64,000 nucleotides of DNA, taken from the NCBI GenBank assembly GCA_905182985.1, contig CAJJDN010000049.1, positions 520,290-584,289 of the forward strand, in the 5' to 3' direction. How positions within the stretch are numbered: the stretch's first letter is position 1; each line of letters opens with the position of its first letter. Made by a program: the position numbers and the translations under genes. Origin of the DNA: Paramecium sonneborni. Lineage: Eukaryota; Ciliophora; Oligohymenophorea; Peniculida; Parameciidae. Of this stretch, positions 13,668-26,000 are shown in pieces. The notes under the pieces are model-generated. The model did not search any database and was not told the origin of the DNA. It saw nothing but the letters and a program-made list of their open reading frames with translations.

Positions 13668-14872
13668 TCATAATTTAACTTTTATAGATTCAAGATTAAC
13701 TTGTACTCGTTTTCTTAATATGTTAGTTTACTCAAAGTAAATGCTGTAAACTTAATCGGCATTATTAAAAAAATCACTAGCTAAATCTAATTTCTTTAAA
13801 CCAAGATATGCCACTCCAATATTATTTAGTATTTATCCTAATTGAGCATCAAAGGATCCTCTATAACATCTAACAGCTAAAGTATAATAATCAATAGCAG
13901 TTTCCAGTTGCTATTAAACCTAATATATTATTCCTAATAGATTGTAGATTTAAACAAAGTTAAAATCATAATCATTTCCATAACTAAGTATTTATACAAC
14001 AAAATACTAATCAGAATGAATTTTTAGACTCTTCAACAAATATTCAATAGCCACTTCAAAAGCTTTAGAATAATAAAAGATTTTTCCCAAAGCATAATAT
14101 GCTTTCCCAACTTTAATATTATCCTCTATGATATTTTCCCTATAGATTTCTAAGGCTTCATAGGTAATCAATTTAGCAGATTCGTAATCATCTTTAATAA
14201 CATGAACTATCTACTTAAAAGTGCATATACAATCCCTAACTATAATAAACAATCAGCCTATTGTACTTTCCAATTCAGTCTTTCATATAATATTAGAGCT
14301 TAATAAAATTTATCTGCAGCTTCCTAAAATTTAAGCAAAATTCTATATAAATTCCCTAAACTCAACATTAACTATCCTTTTATATGTAGATCAGCTATGT
14401 CAAAATTTTACAAAATCATTTTCTATGTTGCAACTGCTTCCTCAATTAGACCTTCAGATTACTAGACTTTACTCAAGTAGTAAAAAGCTTAAATACAAAT
14501 GAGAGAACTTTGTTTTTATTCAATTTTTGATTCAGCTTCTCTTATACCTTCTTTTGAATTATCTATAATCTTAAGTAATCGAGATTTTGCCTTTTTCAAA
14601 TCGTTCCTTTCTAAATCTTCAATAGAACTTAATAATTCCCTATAATCGCTGTTTTCATTTAACTCCATAATAAACTATGTTTTTGTTGGTAGTTTAGCCA
14701 TCTTTATTGTTTTTAGTTTTTTCACCTTATTTTATAATGTTCGAACTTCCAATGGAACTCTTGGAGGTATTTAAGCACTTATTTCTTCTGGTACAATCAA
14801 TAATTTATCTTCAGACAATCTTTGTGATAACAATCCTTCTAAATCTATTGTATGTCCTCCTGAATTAAGCAT
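13668..14872 (-). CDS. TPR repeat protein
   Basis: About 394 residues. The body from residue 110 on is a chain of helical tetratricopeptide repeats, for example LMLSLGNLYRILLKFQEAAD, LLQLGIVHV-type helices, KVGKAYYALGKIFYYSKAFE, YNLLGIIYQVQQQLETAIDY and ILNNIGVAYLGLKKLDLASD. The pattern suits the GPSM/LGN-like or kinesin-light-chain-like class of scaffolds. The N-terminal 100 residues are Lys- and Pro-containing and without repeats. An intron of 20 nt gives the right frame; a second 24-nt one is possible and does not change it. The start at MLNSGGHTIDLEG was preferred; an in-frame Met about 63 bp further upstream would add a hydrophobic stretch and I consider it less likely. Partner unknown. 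Confidence 0.75.
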
Positions 14873-15034
14873 TAGTAAAATATATATATACTTGAGTAAC
14901 ACTATTCCTATTATGTATTGGCTCATTTTTGGATTAGTTCATTTTATAATTTTATTCAGTTCTCTCTTCACTCTATAACATTAAATTAGATAATATCTAA
15001 TACAAAACTAATTAAAGTAATATATGAAATATAA

Positions 15035-15751
15035 TCACTAATTTTGTTTAATCCTTATATGGGGCAAATGAATCTTTTAATTCTATCTTGGAGATACAAT
15101 CAGAGACAGTAATGGAGGCATAAAAGAAGATGATTAATTTTTGCATTTAATGGTTGATTTGTTTAACTTTGAGGTTACATATTAATTCCAAACTTTATTT
15201 AATCCAGTAATTAAATAAACTTTTTATTATGATTTTGATAATTTTTTATGAGCTTAAGGTTCTTCTGTACATAATTTACTTATAACTGATTTCTTTGGTT
15301 TTAAATGATAAAATTCCTCATCTGAATCTTATGGAGAATTTAGGGCTGTGGCATTCTAACTTATAACAAAATCTAAATTTGAAGCAGATTTAAACTTTGG
15401 ATTCATTTATTTCTTTGCTATATCTAATACATTAAGAAAGGTCATTCTAGGTTATTCAACTCTAGTTTTTAATATTTTTTTTATTCTTTATTTTTATCTA
15501 AATCTAATATTCTACACTATCCTGTATCGAATAATAAAAAGTAAACAATAAACAAGTTTTCTAAACTTTTTTATATATACTGAATTTCTGTAACGATATA
15601 AAATTTGATCTTGCCTAATAGATTCTTAAAATGACTATGAGGTTCCATTGAATGGAGAAATTTTAAATATTCTCTATTTAAAATTAGAGTCCCTTCCACA
15701 TTCTGAACAGCAACAACTCGTATTTCCAAATTTATTTTGTACAAGTTCCAT
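15035..15751 (-). CDS. Hypothetical protein, Lys/Ser-rich with short Cys cluster
   Basis: A 238-codon frame with no TGA, starting MELVQNKFGNTSCCCSECG. It has a Cys cluster (CCCSEC) near the N-terminus, a basic middle (RQKQRIKKILKTR), then a Ser/Lys-rich C-terminal half (PKFKSASNLDF, DSDEEFYHLKPKK). I do not recognise it. A second frame over 15442-15720 also looks protein-like (for instance LGKIKFYIVTEIQYIQKS) and joins the same C-terminal part through a possible 20-nt intron, so the N-terminal half could be read differently. The C-terminal part from MTFLNVLDIAKKQ onward is common to both models. About 255 bp between this start and the ion-channel stop at 16007 hold nothing I can support. Confidence 0.4.
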
Positions 15752-16006
15752 TTTACTAGTTTTGATTGTTCTTTAACTCTTTTAAGTTAGAACCAAATTG
15801 TAAAATGGTTTGATTTTCTTAAGATTTAATCGTTTTCTTCTCTCTTCAATTGATGTACAAAAGAATTGTACTTTGCTTTACCTATTCAATTTCTAATTAG
15901 AATTCATAAATAATGTTTGATAAGTTATCAATTTAATAATAATTTAAAATAATTATTATCAGTTTGTAGTTTGAATATATTGAATAAATGAATTTAAATA
16001 CAATTG

Positions 16007-19000
16007 TCAATTTTCATTGTTCATCTACTCATGTATTTTTTCACTTAGTGTTTTAGATTTGATTTTAATTAAACTTCTATAATCTCCTATTCCACCTAAG
16101 ATGATAGTATTTTTTAAAAGAGATTTTTACTTCCATTCTCTAAACTTCTGTTAAATAAAAATAATAGAAACCTTTATAAAAATTATATATATACCATATC
16201 TCCACTATTTAATTGAGTTTCTCTAAATCTAGGTTCAATATGGGAATGTTTATTACCATAAACCTTAGAAAATATATCTTTGTCTTCAGGTTCTAAATTG
16301 ACAACTCCATATTTAATAGTAACTGAAATTCTAGTCAAACTAACTATCACATCATGAAACCTGTAACAAAGGACATTAGAATCTACTAGTTCATAAATGG
16401 GAATTTTCAAAGCCTTTAAGAATTTCTTTTTATTATTGACATCTAGTAAATCTGATTATTCTAAACCAAAAATTATGGCAATTTAAGATGATAATCTCCA
16501 AAAAAGTTTATAACTTATAAAACCTTCTCCATTTTCATCAAATTATGCCCACTATTCCATAACATCTAATAATTAATATTTAGAAATTGCACTCTATTCA
16601 CTTTTATGATATTATTCATATGCTCCTATAATATTTGCTACCAAAAGATTTAGGATCATTAGAGAAAATACAAGAATGAATGAAATAAAAAATGGATAAG
16701 TAAGATTGGATCCACATCCATTAAATCCTACTATTGAAAATTCAGCATATGATTCAATATTCATGCAAGCTACAGCAGGTGATTACTATAAAGCTGTTTC
16801 TTACAAAACTATCCACCATTTCTCACCTGATGATACTTTAATTAAAGTCATAAGGGCCCCCCAGAAATCCCTAAAGTGCATATCAAATCCATTTACTGCT
16901 TGTTAGGGACGTAAATAAGCGAATAAATCACAAGAAACAATTGTATAACAATATAATACTACTAACATTATTAGAAGCATTGATGCTGTATTTGGTAAGA
17001 CAGCAAATATTGCATGAAATAGATGTTATATTGTTTTGAAGTGTTAAGTTAGTTTATATATCCTAGTTACTTAAAATGCAACTGCTACAACATGAAGAAT
17101 ATGATAATCTAAAAAACTAGAAACTACACTTAAAATAATCCCACAAATTTCATATATCTTAAATGTGTAATCAGTTACCTAAACAATACTTATAAGTATT
17201 TCAATAAGTTGAATAAAGATAAACACTTGATTAGTTGTATCTAAAGCTTATTCAAATTCATTATCCATTCTTGCGTAGTATAAACTAAGGATAATGATAT
17301 TGCTTAGGATTACAATTAAAAATGGGATCTATAGAAACTAATATAATCTATATAAAGCATTCAATAGCAAATTAGTGGGAGGTTTAAATTTCTTCTTTGG
17401 CTTTAAATGTAATATTTATTCCTTAATCTAAAACCATTCTCTTTATTTGTCATCTAACAAGTGGAGATTTTCTATAATAAATACATAAAATATCATTACA
17501 TGATTCTTCTCTTGTTTTTATATAAGTTTCAACTACTAAAGTTACAAACATTCCCAAAACTAAGGTGTTTCCAATAAAGAAAAACATTTAATAATAAATT
17601 GACCAATATCGATTTGTATCATGATGTGGTTAATGGTCTATCCCTGAAGCTGACCATGCAGGTATCATCAATGGAATCCATTCTTCTGAAGTTGCTACAC
17701 AAAATAAAATATTTATTGATTAAAATAAACTATCAAAGTTTAGAGTTCTATTAATCCAATTTCCTCCTAAATCAAAACAATCGATTTTTGATTTTAAATG
17801 AGCATCTGCTGAATTACCTTCAGGAAAGCTGCAATAATAGAATTCATCATTAAGTAATTACATACCTATAATACTGTACATTAATAAAATTAGAAGGCTA
17901 AATAGTGCTAATTAAATCATCTTAGTAAATGCATTAAATAAAGCTTGAAGAGCTTATTTTAATATTGGATATTAATCAGCCCCAGTTTTTAAAAATGCCA
18001 ATACTCTTAGAGAGTCAAAAAGAGTTAAAATAAACAAAGCAGGATTGCCTAATCCTATTGATATAAAATTCACGATTATATTAATTATTGATATGATGTT
18101 TAGAAATGATTAATTTATGAATTTTACTATTCCATAAGCTAAACAATTCAAAACCAATTCTATCATAAAGATTACAGTTGTAATATATTGTATTATGTCT
18201 AGTATCATCTAAAATTAATAGATTAATTACCTTCTCTTCACTTTCTGGATCTGTTAATGGGTTTTATACTGCACTTTTCACTGCACTTAAAGTTACAACA
18301 ACTAGAATAAAAATTCTAAATAATTTATTTTCTACTATTCTTTAATATTTTGAAACATTTATTTAAATAGCATTATTTTTAAGTTTAGTTCCATTTGGAT
18401 TAATATCTTAAAGAGGAGCTTTTGAATCATCTTCATTTTAAGATTATGATTACGAAGTTGTAGATTCTTACTAGAAACATTATTTTTTTATAAACTACCA
18501 TCCTCTTTATAAATAATCTGTTTGTGGGTATTTTTGATCTAATTCATTCAATTTCTTTCCAAATTCATTTAAAAATAAAGCTCTTAATAACCTCATAAAA
18601 AGAGTATGTGATAAAGTAAATACTATCAAAAAAAAAATAAAAGATGAAGCAGGTTTATATAGTGCATGTTAATACATAGTTACATGCCATTCTTCTGCAT
18701 AAAAAATATTAAATACAGCCATTAATGAATTTCCAATACCATTAAAATGAATTTCAATCTCATCTGTTCTTTTAACATAATGAGCAAACAATTCTTAACC
18801 AATAATTGAAATTAAAAATGCAAAGATAACCCATAATATAATAAGATGTCTAATTTTGATTATTGTTTCAATTAGACATCTAAGTAATAATCTAATAACT
18901 CCAAAGTATTCTAATTTATAAATTAATTTTATTAATCTAAAAGCTTTAAATGCTTTTATAACTATAAATACATTGCTTTAAAAGCTTAAAAATTCTAAAA

Positions 19001-20615
19001 TAATGACTATTATTAAAGCAAGTGATAAGATTACATCTACAATGATATATAATTTTTTCCTTGATTTCTTAAAAAAAATCAATTTTAAAATAGTTAAAAT
19101 AATTAAAAAGAAATTCATAACCATATCTGCATAATACTCCTTAGGATGCCGCTTTTCTACTTAATCCAAACATAATATGATTGTTGATGCAACGATGAAA
19201 ATTTAATCAAATTATTTGATTCTTGTAATAATCCAAGATTCATCTTTTTATTTTATCGTTTCATTCCTTAATATTTCAGCAGGAGTTACAAGATTTGTTC
19301 TATTTTAAGATGAAATTTAAGTAATCATATGTAATTTGTGAAAGTTAATCTAAGCTTTGTTTTAATTATTAACTAAAGTAACTGTTCTTCTTCTTTAAGT
19401 AAATAATTCAGATTTATTAGATTTGATACTATTTTTAATGGCACTACTAATAACAAACGATTCATATAAAGAAGCTAATAATAAATCAGATAAAGTATAG
19501 TGTCTAAATTAAATAATTCAAATACAAAATGAAAAGCATAAATATGAAATAAATTGCAGTAGCAGGAGGAGTTACAGCTTTCCAAAAATAGAAAGTTGTA
19601 GGAGACCAACCTGTAGCATTAAAAAACATATATCCACTTAGAAATGAATCATATATAGTATCAAAATTATAGTAACCATAATAAAAGTCTAAATAATTTA
19701 AGTCTTCAGAATGATAATTGTCAATACACTCATAACTTTATATTGAAATATATATACCCATCAGGACATTACCATTCACCACATAAATTTCTAATGCTTA
19801 AATCAATGATTCCATCTTTAGAGCATCTACGTCCTGTTACTCCTCTAAGCAAATGCAATCCAATTATGGAAAATCCAAAAATTACTATCACTAATGGAAT
19901 TATAATTGTATGAATTGTCAAAAAACATGAAAAAAAAGTTTCTACTTGTTCTCTAAAATAATGAATCTCCTATAGAAGTCTCACTAATCTTAATAAACGA
20001 ATAACTCTTAACAATTAAATGAATGTATTTGACTAATCTAAATAAATAGACCATGTACAAACAAAAGTCAGAAAATTCAAACAGCTCCAAATATTTCTTA
20101 AATATGTTCCCTTTCCCAAAATTGCTCCATAACAAATACACTGAATTATTATTTCAATCCCAAAAAAAACATTGCATATTGTTTCAATTATTATTGAAGC
20201 TATGTTCCTGTAACTTAGATTATTTCCACTCTCTCTAATTTAATAGTCATATAAACAGAATGCTATAGTATTTACAATGACCATTATTATCACTAATCGT
20301 TGCAAAACATGGATGTTTTCACTTAAGTATAAGCGTATCTTATTTTCTTTACTAAAGCATCCTAGTGCTGTTTATACATGTTATTAGTCCTCAATCTGAT
20401 GATGTTCGATTTTCTGCATATATAACTATAAGTTTGTATACTTGATTTTTAATAGTAACCAAATCGGGGTGTAATTCTAAATATTGAAACGTGAAAGGCT
20501 CATATTCAAAACCTAATTATGTCTCTAAACAGTCTCCCATTCTTTTCTATATTGATTATTCGATTTCTTAAGCACCAATTGGAGGTAAAGTAATTTTTAG
20601 TTATTGAAAAATCAT
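16007..20615 (-). CDS. Four-domain voltage-gated calcium-type channel alpha subunit
   Basis: Pore-forming membrane protein of about 1450 residues, with four repeats of six helices. Repeat I: helices from VIIMVIVNTIAFCLY, S4 LLRVIRLLRLVRLLQ, pore NATGWSPTTFYF. Repeat II: S4-like AFRLIKLIYKLEYFGVIRLL, pore FYAEEWHVTMY. Repeat III: pore CVATSEEWIPLM. Repeat IV: pore KVSSGEKWWIVL, last helix FILVFSLMILNLLVANII. The soluble C-terminus begins with a CaV-like EF-hand-type segment FDENGEGFISYKLF and ends about 100 residues later. The selectivity ring reads Thr, Glu, Glu, Glu. Several short introns are required (for instance 28 nt near the start, 22 nt after the repeat I S6 helix). The Met at 20615 is the first after an in-frame TGA. 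In Paramecium such channels sit in cilia and carry the Ca2+ current that reverses swimming; that role here is inference. Confidence 0.93.
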
Positions 20616-20960
20616 TAATTTATATATATAATTCAACTCTCATACTTGCTTGTTAATAAGGCTCAAAACAAAAAGCACAAATTAATTTAACATTACCTCC
20701 TATTGTCTAAATATTTCAAATTCAAATAAACCAAGTGTTAATTATTTTATTTTTTATAATTTTCTTAAAATTATCAAAATCTCCATAAACTTCAATTTTT
20801 TACTAATATTCCAAATACTTGAATCATTTAAATTCAAATACAATTAACAATCCTGTAATGATAATTTTGACTCCTTAATTCTGGATAAAAACTATTATTG
20901 AAATATAAACAAATACATTAAAATTACTAAGAAGATTTTATATATCATTTCAATTTATAT
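20616..20960. other. 345-bp gap between channel and EF-hand genes, with a small doubtful ORF
   Basis: On the minus strand 20640-20948 is open for 102 codons, starting with a hydrophobic MIYKIFLVILMYLFIF, but a second frame is equally protein-like and both could be chance in AT-rich DNA with a single stop codon. I do not call a gene. Confidence 0.4.
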
Positions 20961-21867
20961 TCATTTTTCTAAATGTTTACTATTACTTCTCATTTTTGCT
21001 TCTGGTTAAATTATTCTTTATAATCTTGGAAATCCATTTCTAGGATTAGGTCCATTATCTTTGTTTGGGAATTAATCTAAAGATATATCTATAGAATATA
21101 TAGTTATTTCTTACCATTTGGGTCTTCTCCACGATTTAATCGTTCTTATTATTTATTAATTAAAAGCTACCTTTTATATGCTTATAGAATTTTTTAACCT
21201 TTATCTTTTAATTCTTTTTAATCACTTGTAATAGCATCTTTAATATATAATTAAAATTTTACTTAATATTTATTTTCTTCTAAATAGACTAACATTTAAT
21301 TTAAAAGGAATATGTTTATCCATTCCTTTTTCTAACTAACCATTACTCATCTCTAAAATTATAATTAAATAAATTTCTTACTCTTAAAAAAATCATATAT
21401 AGGATTCTTTTCACCTTAATCATTATTTCCTTTTTGAACTCCCCTCATTATTGTTAAGAACTCTTTAAATTCAATTTCATTAGTTCCATCTTCATCAACT
21501 TCATTCATAATCTTTTCTACTTCTTCTCTTGAATTTACTAAACCTAAAGCTATTAATGGATCTTCCAATTCTTCTATTCCAATTGCACCAGAGCCATCTC
21601 CGTCAAGAGAAGAAAAATATTTTCTAAGTTCTGCTATTTCTGAATCTTTGAAATCAATTCTGTCTTAATAACCTCTTTTTATTAACCATGCTCTTTCCTA
21701 AAATCCAGATTGAAACTAATTTAATATCATTTATTTACAATATATTTAGATGCCTTGTTGAAATTAAAGGCTTCTTATATTTTTGTTAGTTTCTCTTATC
21801 TTTTAACAGATTTAGCAGTTTCTTTTCTATTTCTAAGGGATTGAGATTTAGATTATTATTTTTTCAT
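20961..21867 (-). CDS. EF-hand calcium-binding protein
   Basis: 267 residues, four introns (23, 29, 25 and 26 nt) and an exact codon count after splicing. Basic N-terminus MKKQQSKSQSLRNRKETAKS, then a helical linker and two EF-hand loops: DGDGSGAIGIEEL and DEDGTNEIEFKEF, both with acidic residues at the calcium positions 1, 3 and 12. The C-terminal half begins DFFKKMSNGQLEKGMD, is helical and Lys/Gln-rich, and ends with a Pro/Asn-rich segment. It belongs to the calmodulin/centrin-like superfamily but with only two visible hands and a long tail, a type common in ciliate cortex and ciliary proteins. At first sight the ATGAG at 21350 looks like the start of a separate gene overlapping the EF-hand stop; a 29-nt intron just before it joins both parts in frame. 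Confidence 0.85.
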
Positions 21868-22051
21868 TAATATTATAATATAAAATTATAAAAGATAATT
21901 AGTCCACATCTATATATTTCAACCTTTTGATCAGAATTCATTAAACATCAATTTATAAATCACTTGCTTTAATTTTAAAAATTGCACATAATTGATGAAT
22001 TACTTTTTAATGGTAAATTTCTAGAATTTATTTGTATATATATTATAAAAT

Positions 22052-22390
22052 TCATTGTTGTTTTTACCAATTTGCTGGTTACCAATTAGGTTAATTTTTT
22101 TTCCAAATAGGCCAAGCTGGTGCTAATACCTAATTTATTATTCAAATTAGTTTATACTAATATACAAAGAACACTTGCTCCAATTGTAGAGTAAACACAT
22201 ATTGAAAATCTCTCTAAGAAGAATGCAATTATAAATGAAATTATCTAAGAATATCGGAATTTGATATTACAGCAACTGTCAAAATGATGATTTTGTATAT
22301 CTTTTTCACAAACAATTGAGATTCAAAATCCATTTCATTGAAATATATGTAAAGGGATTTCCAAAACGTGTCAGATTATCCTTCAGCCAT
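22052..22390 (-). CDS. SPCS1: Signal peptidase complex subunit 1 (SPC12)
   Basis: Small ER membrane subunit of the signal peptidase complex, 94 residues. After MAEG comes EMDFESQLFVKKIYK (the conserved D-F-x2-Q motif before the first helix), two hydrophobic helices separated by a short loop (IIILTVAIISFIIAFFLE and IGASVLCILVLAPA), and the family ending PAWPIWKKNQPNW. Two introns of 26 and 28 nt fall inside the two membrane helices; without them the frame is lost. Length and topology match the family. It assists cleavage of signal peptides and helps recognise substrates but is not itself catalytic. Neighbouring gene ends lie only about 70 bp upstream. Confidence 0.9.
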
Positions 22391-22460
22391 AAAATTATAT
22401 TAAATATTATTTTTAATTATAAAATCAAAAAAATAAAGATGCCTCTATATGAAATAATTC

Positions 22461-22925
22461 TCAATATATCGACCTTTTAAATTTACTAAAATCTAACTAA
22501 TGCTTTTATTATTTTGAAACTAACAATTTTATTTTCTGAAATGAATCTTAAAAATTTAACGGTGCAATCATAATTTGTTATTTTAAAGTCTTACTTTGCT
22601 AAGGAGTCTTCATTTAGCATTTAGGTGTAATGATTATAACTGGAAATGGCTTAGATGATGGTGTCTTAAGTTTTTAATTGAGATATTTATGTTCCTATTA
22701 TTTTTTAAAGTTTTCCTTTTATTCTGTTATTAATCGTTAAATAGCATTTAATTTTAATGAACTTTTTTTCTTCTTGCTATAAAATTGCAGACTTAAAAGT
22801 TTTTATAAATCATTTTCATTTTCTCTTTCATTTTTAGGTTTTTCAATTTCTTTCACAACTAAAACGCTTTCATAATCTTATCCATAATCAAGTTGTTCAT
22901 CTTCTAATGTGTAAAGACGACTCAT
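22461..22925 (-). CDS. Hypothetical basic protein
   Basis: 154 residues in a single frame with no TGA, starting MSRLYTLEDEQLDYGQDYES. The acidic start is followed by a Lys/Gln/Glu-rich helical middle (KENERENEND-like spacing, LITEQKENFKKQQEH) and a basic C-terminal half with proline (KTPSSKPFPVIIITP). Likely coiled coil between residues 40 and 95. No domain recognised. Spacing of about 70 to 80 bp on both sides matches the compact style of the window and supports a real gene. Confidence 0.55.
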
Positions 22926-23005
22926 AATTCGTTATAATTAAAATAATATAAAAATTGGCACAATATTTATTTTATAATTTCCTTTAAAATAATTCACTAG
23001 TGCAC

Positions 23006-26000
23006 TCATAAGTCTTTTTTAGAATCTTTTTATTCAGAAGTACTTTCTGTGTTATTATTAAATAATTAACTTTAAAATATATAAAATTTTTACTACTTAT
23101 TTGTGTCAAATTTGATTTAATTATCTTGGTCAAGTTATTTACTGAATCGTGTAAAATCAAATTCATTATCAGAACCATCACCTTTATTTTCTTCTCCTTT
23201 ATTTAAATGAGATTTTTAATTTTTTAAATCATCCTCAACATTTGGATCTTCCTCTTTTATTTCCTAAATTTAATCAGAAACAGGTATTAGAACATTAGTT
23301 TTTAAAATTGATTTAAATGCAACAGTCTGGTTTTAATTGTTTACATCTTTTTAATCAATTTCTTTTTATTCTTAATAAATTTATTCATAACCATCAAAAT
23401 GATATTAATCTTAAATTTCTCCATCATTAGATGATGATTTATTAGGATTATAGTTAAAATTATATTCTTAAATTTCATTAATCTCCTCCATTCCTTATTA
23501 ATTTTCATTAATAGATAAAGAATGTTTCTTACATTCTTCTGTATTTTGAGTTTAATTATTATTTTATTTATATTCTTTTATATTTATTATATTTTGTTAT
23601 GTGTTATAATTTTAATTTCTTTATATTTTGTTTTCTTCCAATCGTTATTTTTAATAATCATCTGATGATGTGATATTTCTAGTAATTTATTTTGAATTGT
23701 AAAATCTAACTTATTCATTTCTTTCTAAACTTTAAGTATTTCTATGAGATTTAAATTTATAATTATCATTATTGTTTAATTCTATTTGATTTTTATTAAA
23801 TCTATTAGAATCATTATATTAGTAATCATTTTAGTATCTTTAATTATTATTTTATTCAAATTAATCATTATTCAACCTTCTTCTATCTCTAAAATTAACA
23901 TATCCTTTTTTTTCATTTTAATCCTAATAATATTTGCCTTGATTTTGATAATTATTGTTTCTTGAATCAAAATTTCTAGATTGTTAGAATCTATCATCTT
24001 CTTACCTTTGTTCAATAGATGATCTTATATGTTTATCTGTTTTGTAATTATATTCATGAGAATTATAATTATTATTAAATAAATGTTTTTTATCTCCTCC
24101 TTGCTCAAATCTCCCCTATTAATCATGAAAGATCTTATTCTAATCTATTTTCTCATTCATTTAATAAAATCGATTTTTATTTTATCCTATATCAGCTTGA
24201 TTATTATTTTATCTTTTGCATTCTTCTTATCTGAAATTCTTATAATCTTCTTCATAATTTTTGTTATTATTTTAAGAACCAGAAATTCTTTATTATTATA
24301 ATTGTTATTTTTAATTATACCAATAATCATCTTACTTATCATTTCTTTTATAATTATCCTATTTAAATAAATTATTATTATTGAATAATTGTTTAGTTTA
24401 TTATTATGATTATTTAAATGACATTTCTTACTCTTTTATATTTTCAAATCTGTCATCGTCTTGGTTGATAAAGTTTGCTCTTTTATTTTCTCGATTTTTT
24501 TCAAATTATCTGAATGGTTCTTCTTATTTATCTTGAAAAACTCTTCTATTATCATCATATTATCTTAAATCTCTATGATCATTTTGATACTTTTTATTTG
24601 ATCTATCTTATCTATCAAATCTATCTTATCTATTAAATTCTCCTTAAATATTTTAAGATTTGAATCTATCTTATCTATTAGAAATAACTAAATCTTCTTA
24701 TCCATTCTTTTCTCTATCTTAACCAATTTATCTTTACTAAAAATCTTATCTTTAAGACCAATCCAATCCTTTTTATCTAAACTACCTATCCTATTTATTT
24801 TATTTATCAAATCTATCATTTTCATAAAATCTATCTTGATAATCATTACCAAATTAATTACTTATATCATATGATTATTCTTATCTAATTAATCTATCTG
24901 CACTTTCCTATTTCCCATTAAATTAATTTTTATCCCCTTTTTAATAATAATTTTATCTATCATTTTCAGTTTCAAAGTTTTGTTCCTTTTTATTTCTATC
25001 TTCACACCATTAATTTCTACTCTACATATTATCATAGTCTTAGTATTTCTCATTATTTTATAAATTAAAATTGCTAATAATTAATTAATATATTTACTAA
25101 TCAGTATTTCTAAATGATGAATTTTCTTTTTAATTTTAGAAACTTTAAAATTATGTATATTTATTTTCATTATGAAAATTTCTATTTTCTTAAGGATTTC
25201 TATGTTGAAATATAAAATTATACCTGAATTTCTAGAAATCAAAATTTTCTTATTCTTGAAAATCTTTTGAGAATTTATTATTTTCTCTTTAATTATAATT
25301 TTGATGGGATTATTTAAATTTATTAGATTAAAAATCATTTCTTATTTAAGGTACTAAAAAAATGAATAAATAATTTATTTACTCATTCCTGCTGCAAAAT
25401 TTTATAAGGCAAACTCATCATATTTAAGATTAGCAACCTAAGCTAATTTTAAGAGTTCCCTTGCCATTTTAGGTTCATCTTTATCATATGCTAAAAAACT
25501 AAAAGACTTTCCTCTTTTTTCTCCTCTACCAGTTCTACCAATTCTATGAATATAATCATCAAAATATTTTGGAAAATCATAATTAATTACTACAGTTATA
25601 TCAGTAACATCTAATCCTCTAGATGCTAAATCAGTAGCACATAAGAGTCGAGTTTATCCACTACGAAATGCTTTCATTATTTCATCTCTTTAAGGCTAAG
25701 TCTTATCACCATGCAAAGCTATTGTGTAATATCCCATATCAGCCATATTAATAGCTAATTATTCACAACGATATCTTTAATCTGAAAAAATAAGAACTTT
25801 ATCTGAAATTTTTAATGTATCTAAAATATCAAGTAAAGATTATAATTTGTCCTTAGAAAAAAGACAAATAATTTCTTATTCTATATTTTTATTTATTGTT
25901 AAATTTGATTTTCCTATTTAAACATATATTGGAATCTATTAACAAAAATCAAATGCTAAATTCTTTACAGCCTTAGGCCAAGTAGCTGAAAAAAACACTG

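Noticed and set aside
20640..20948. Secreted small protein starting MIYKIFLVILMYLF
   Set aside because: Two competing frames, no family resemblance; a 100-codon frame is expected by chance when TGA is the only stop.
20961..21350. Separate small gene starting MSNGQLEKG, overlapping the EF-hand stop by ATGA
   Set aside because: A 29-nt intron removes the apparent stop and makes one continuous EF-hand protein with an exact codon count.
23006..25353. Stand-alone Asn/Gln-rich gene downstream of the helicase
   Set aside because: No start codon in frame near its beginning, and a clean intron connects it to the helicase core.
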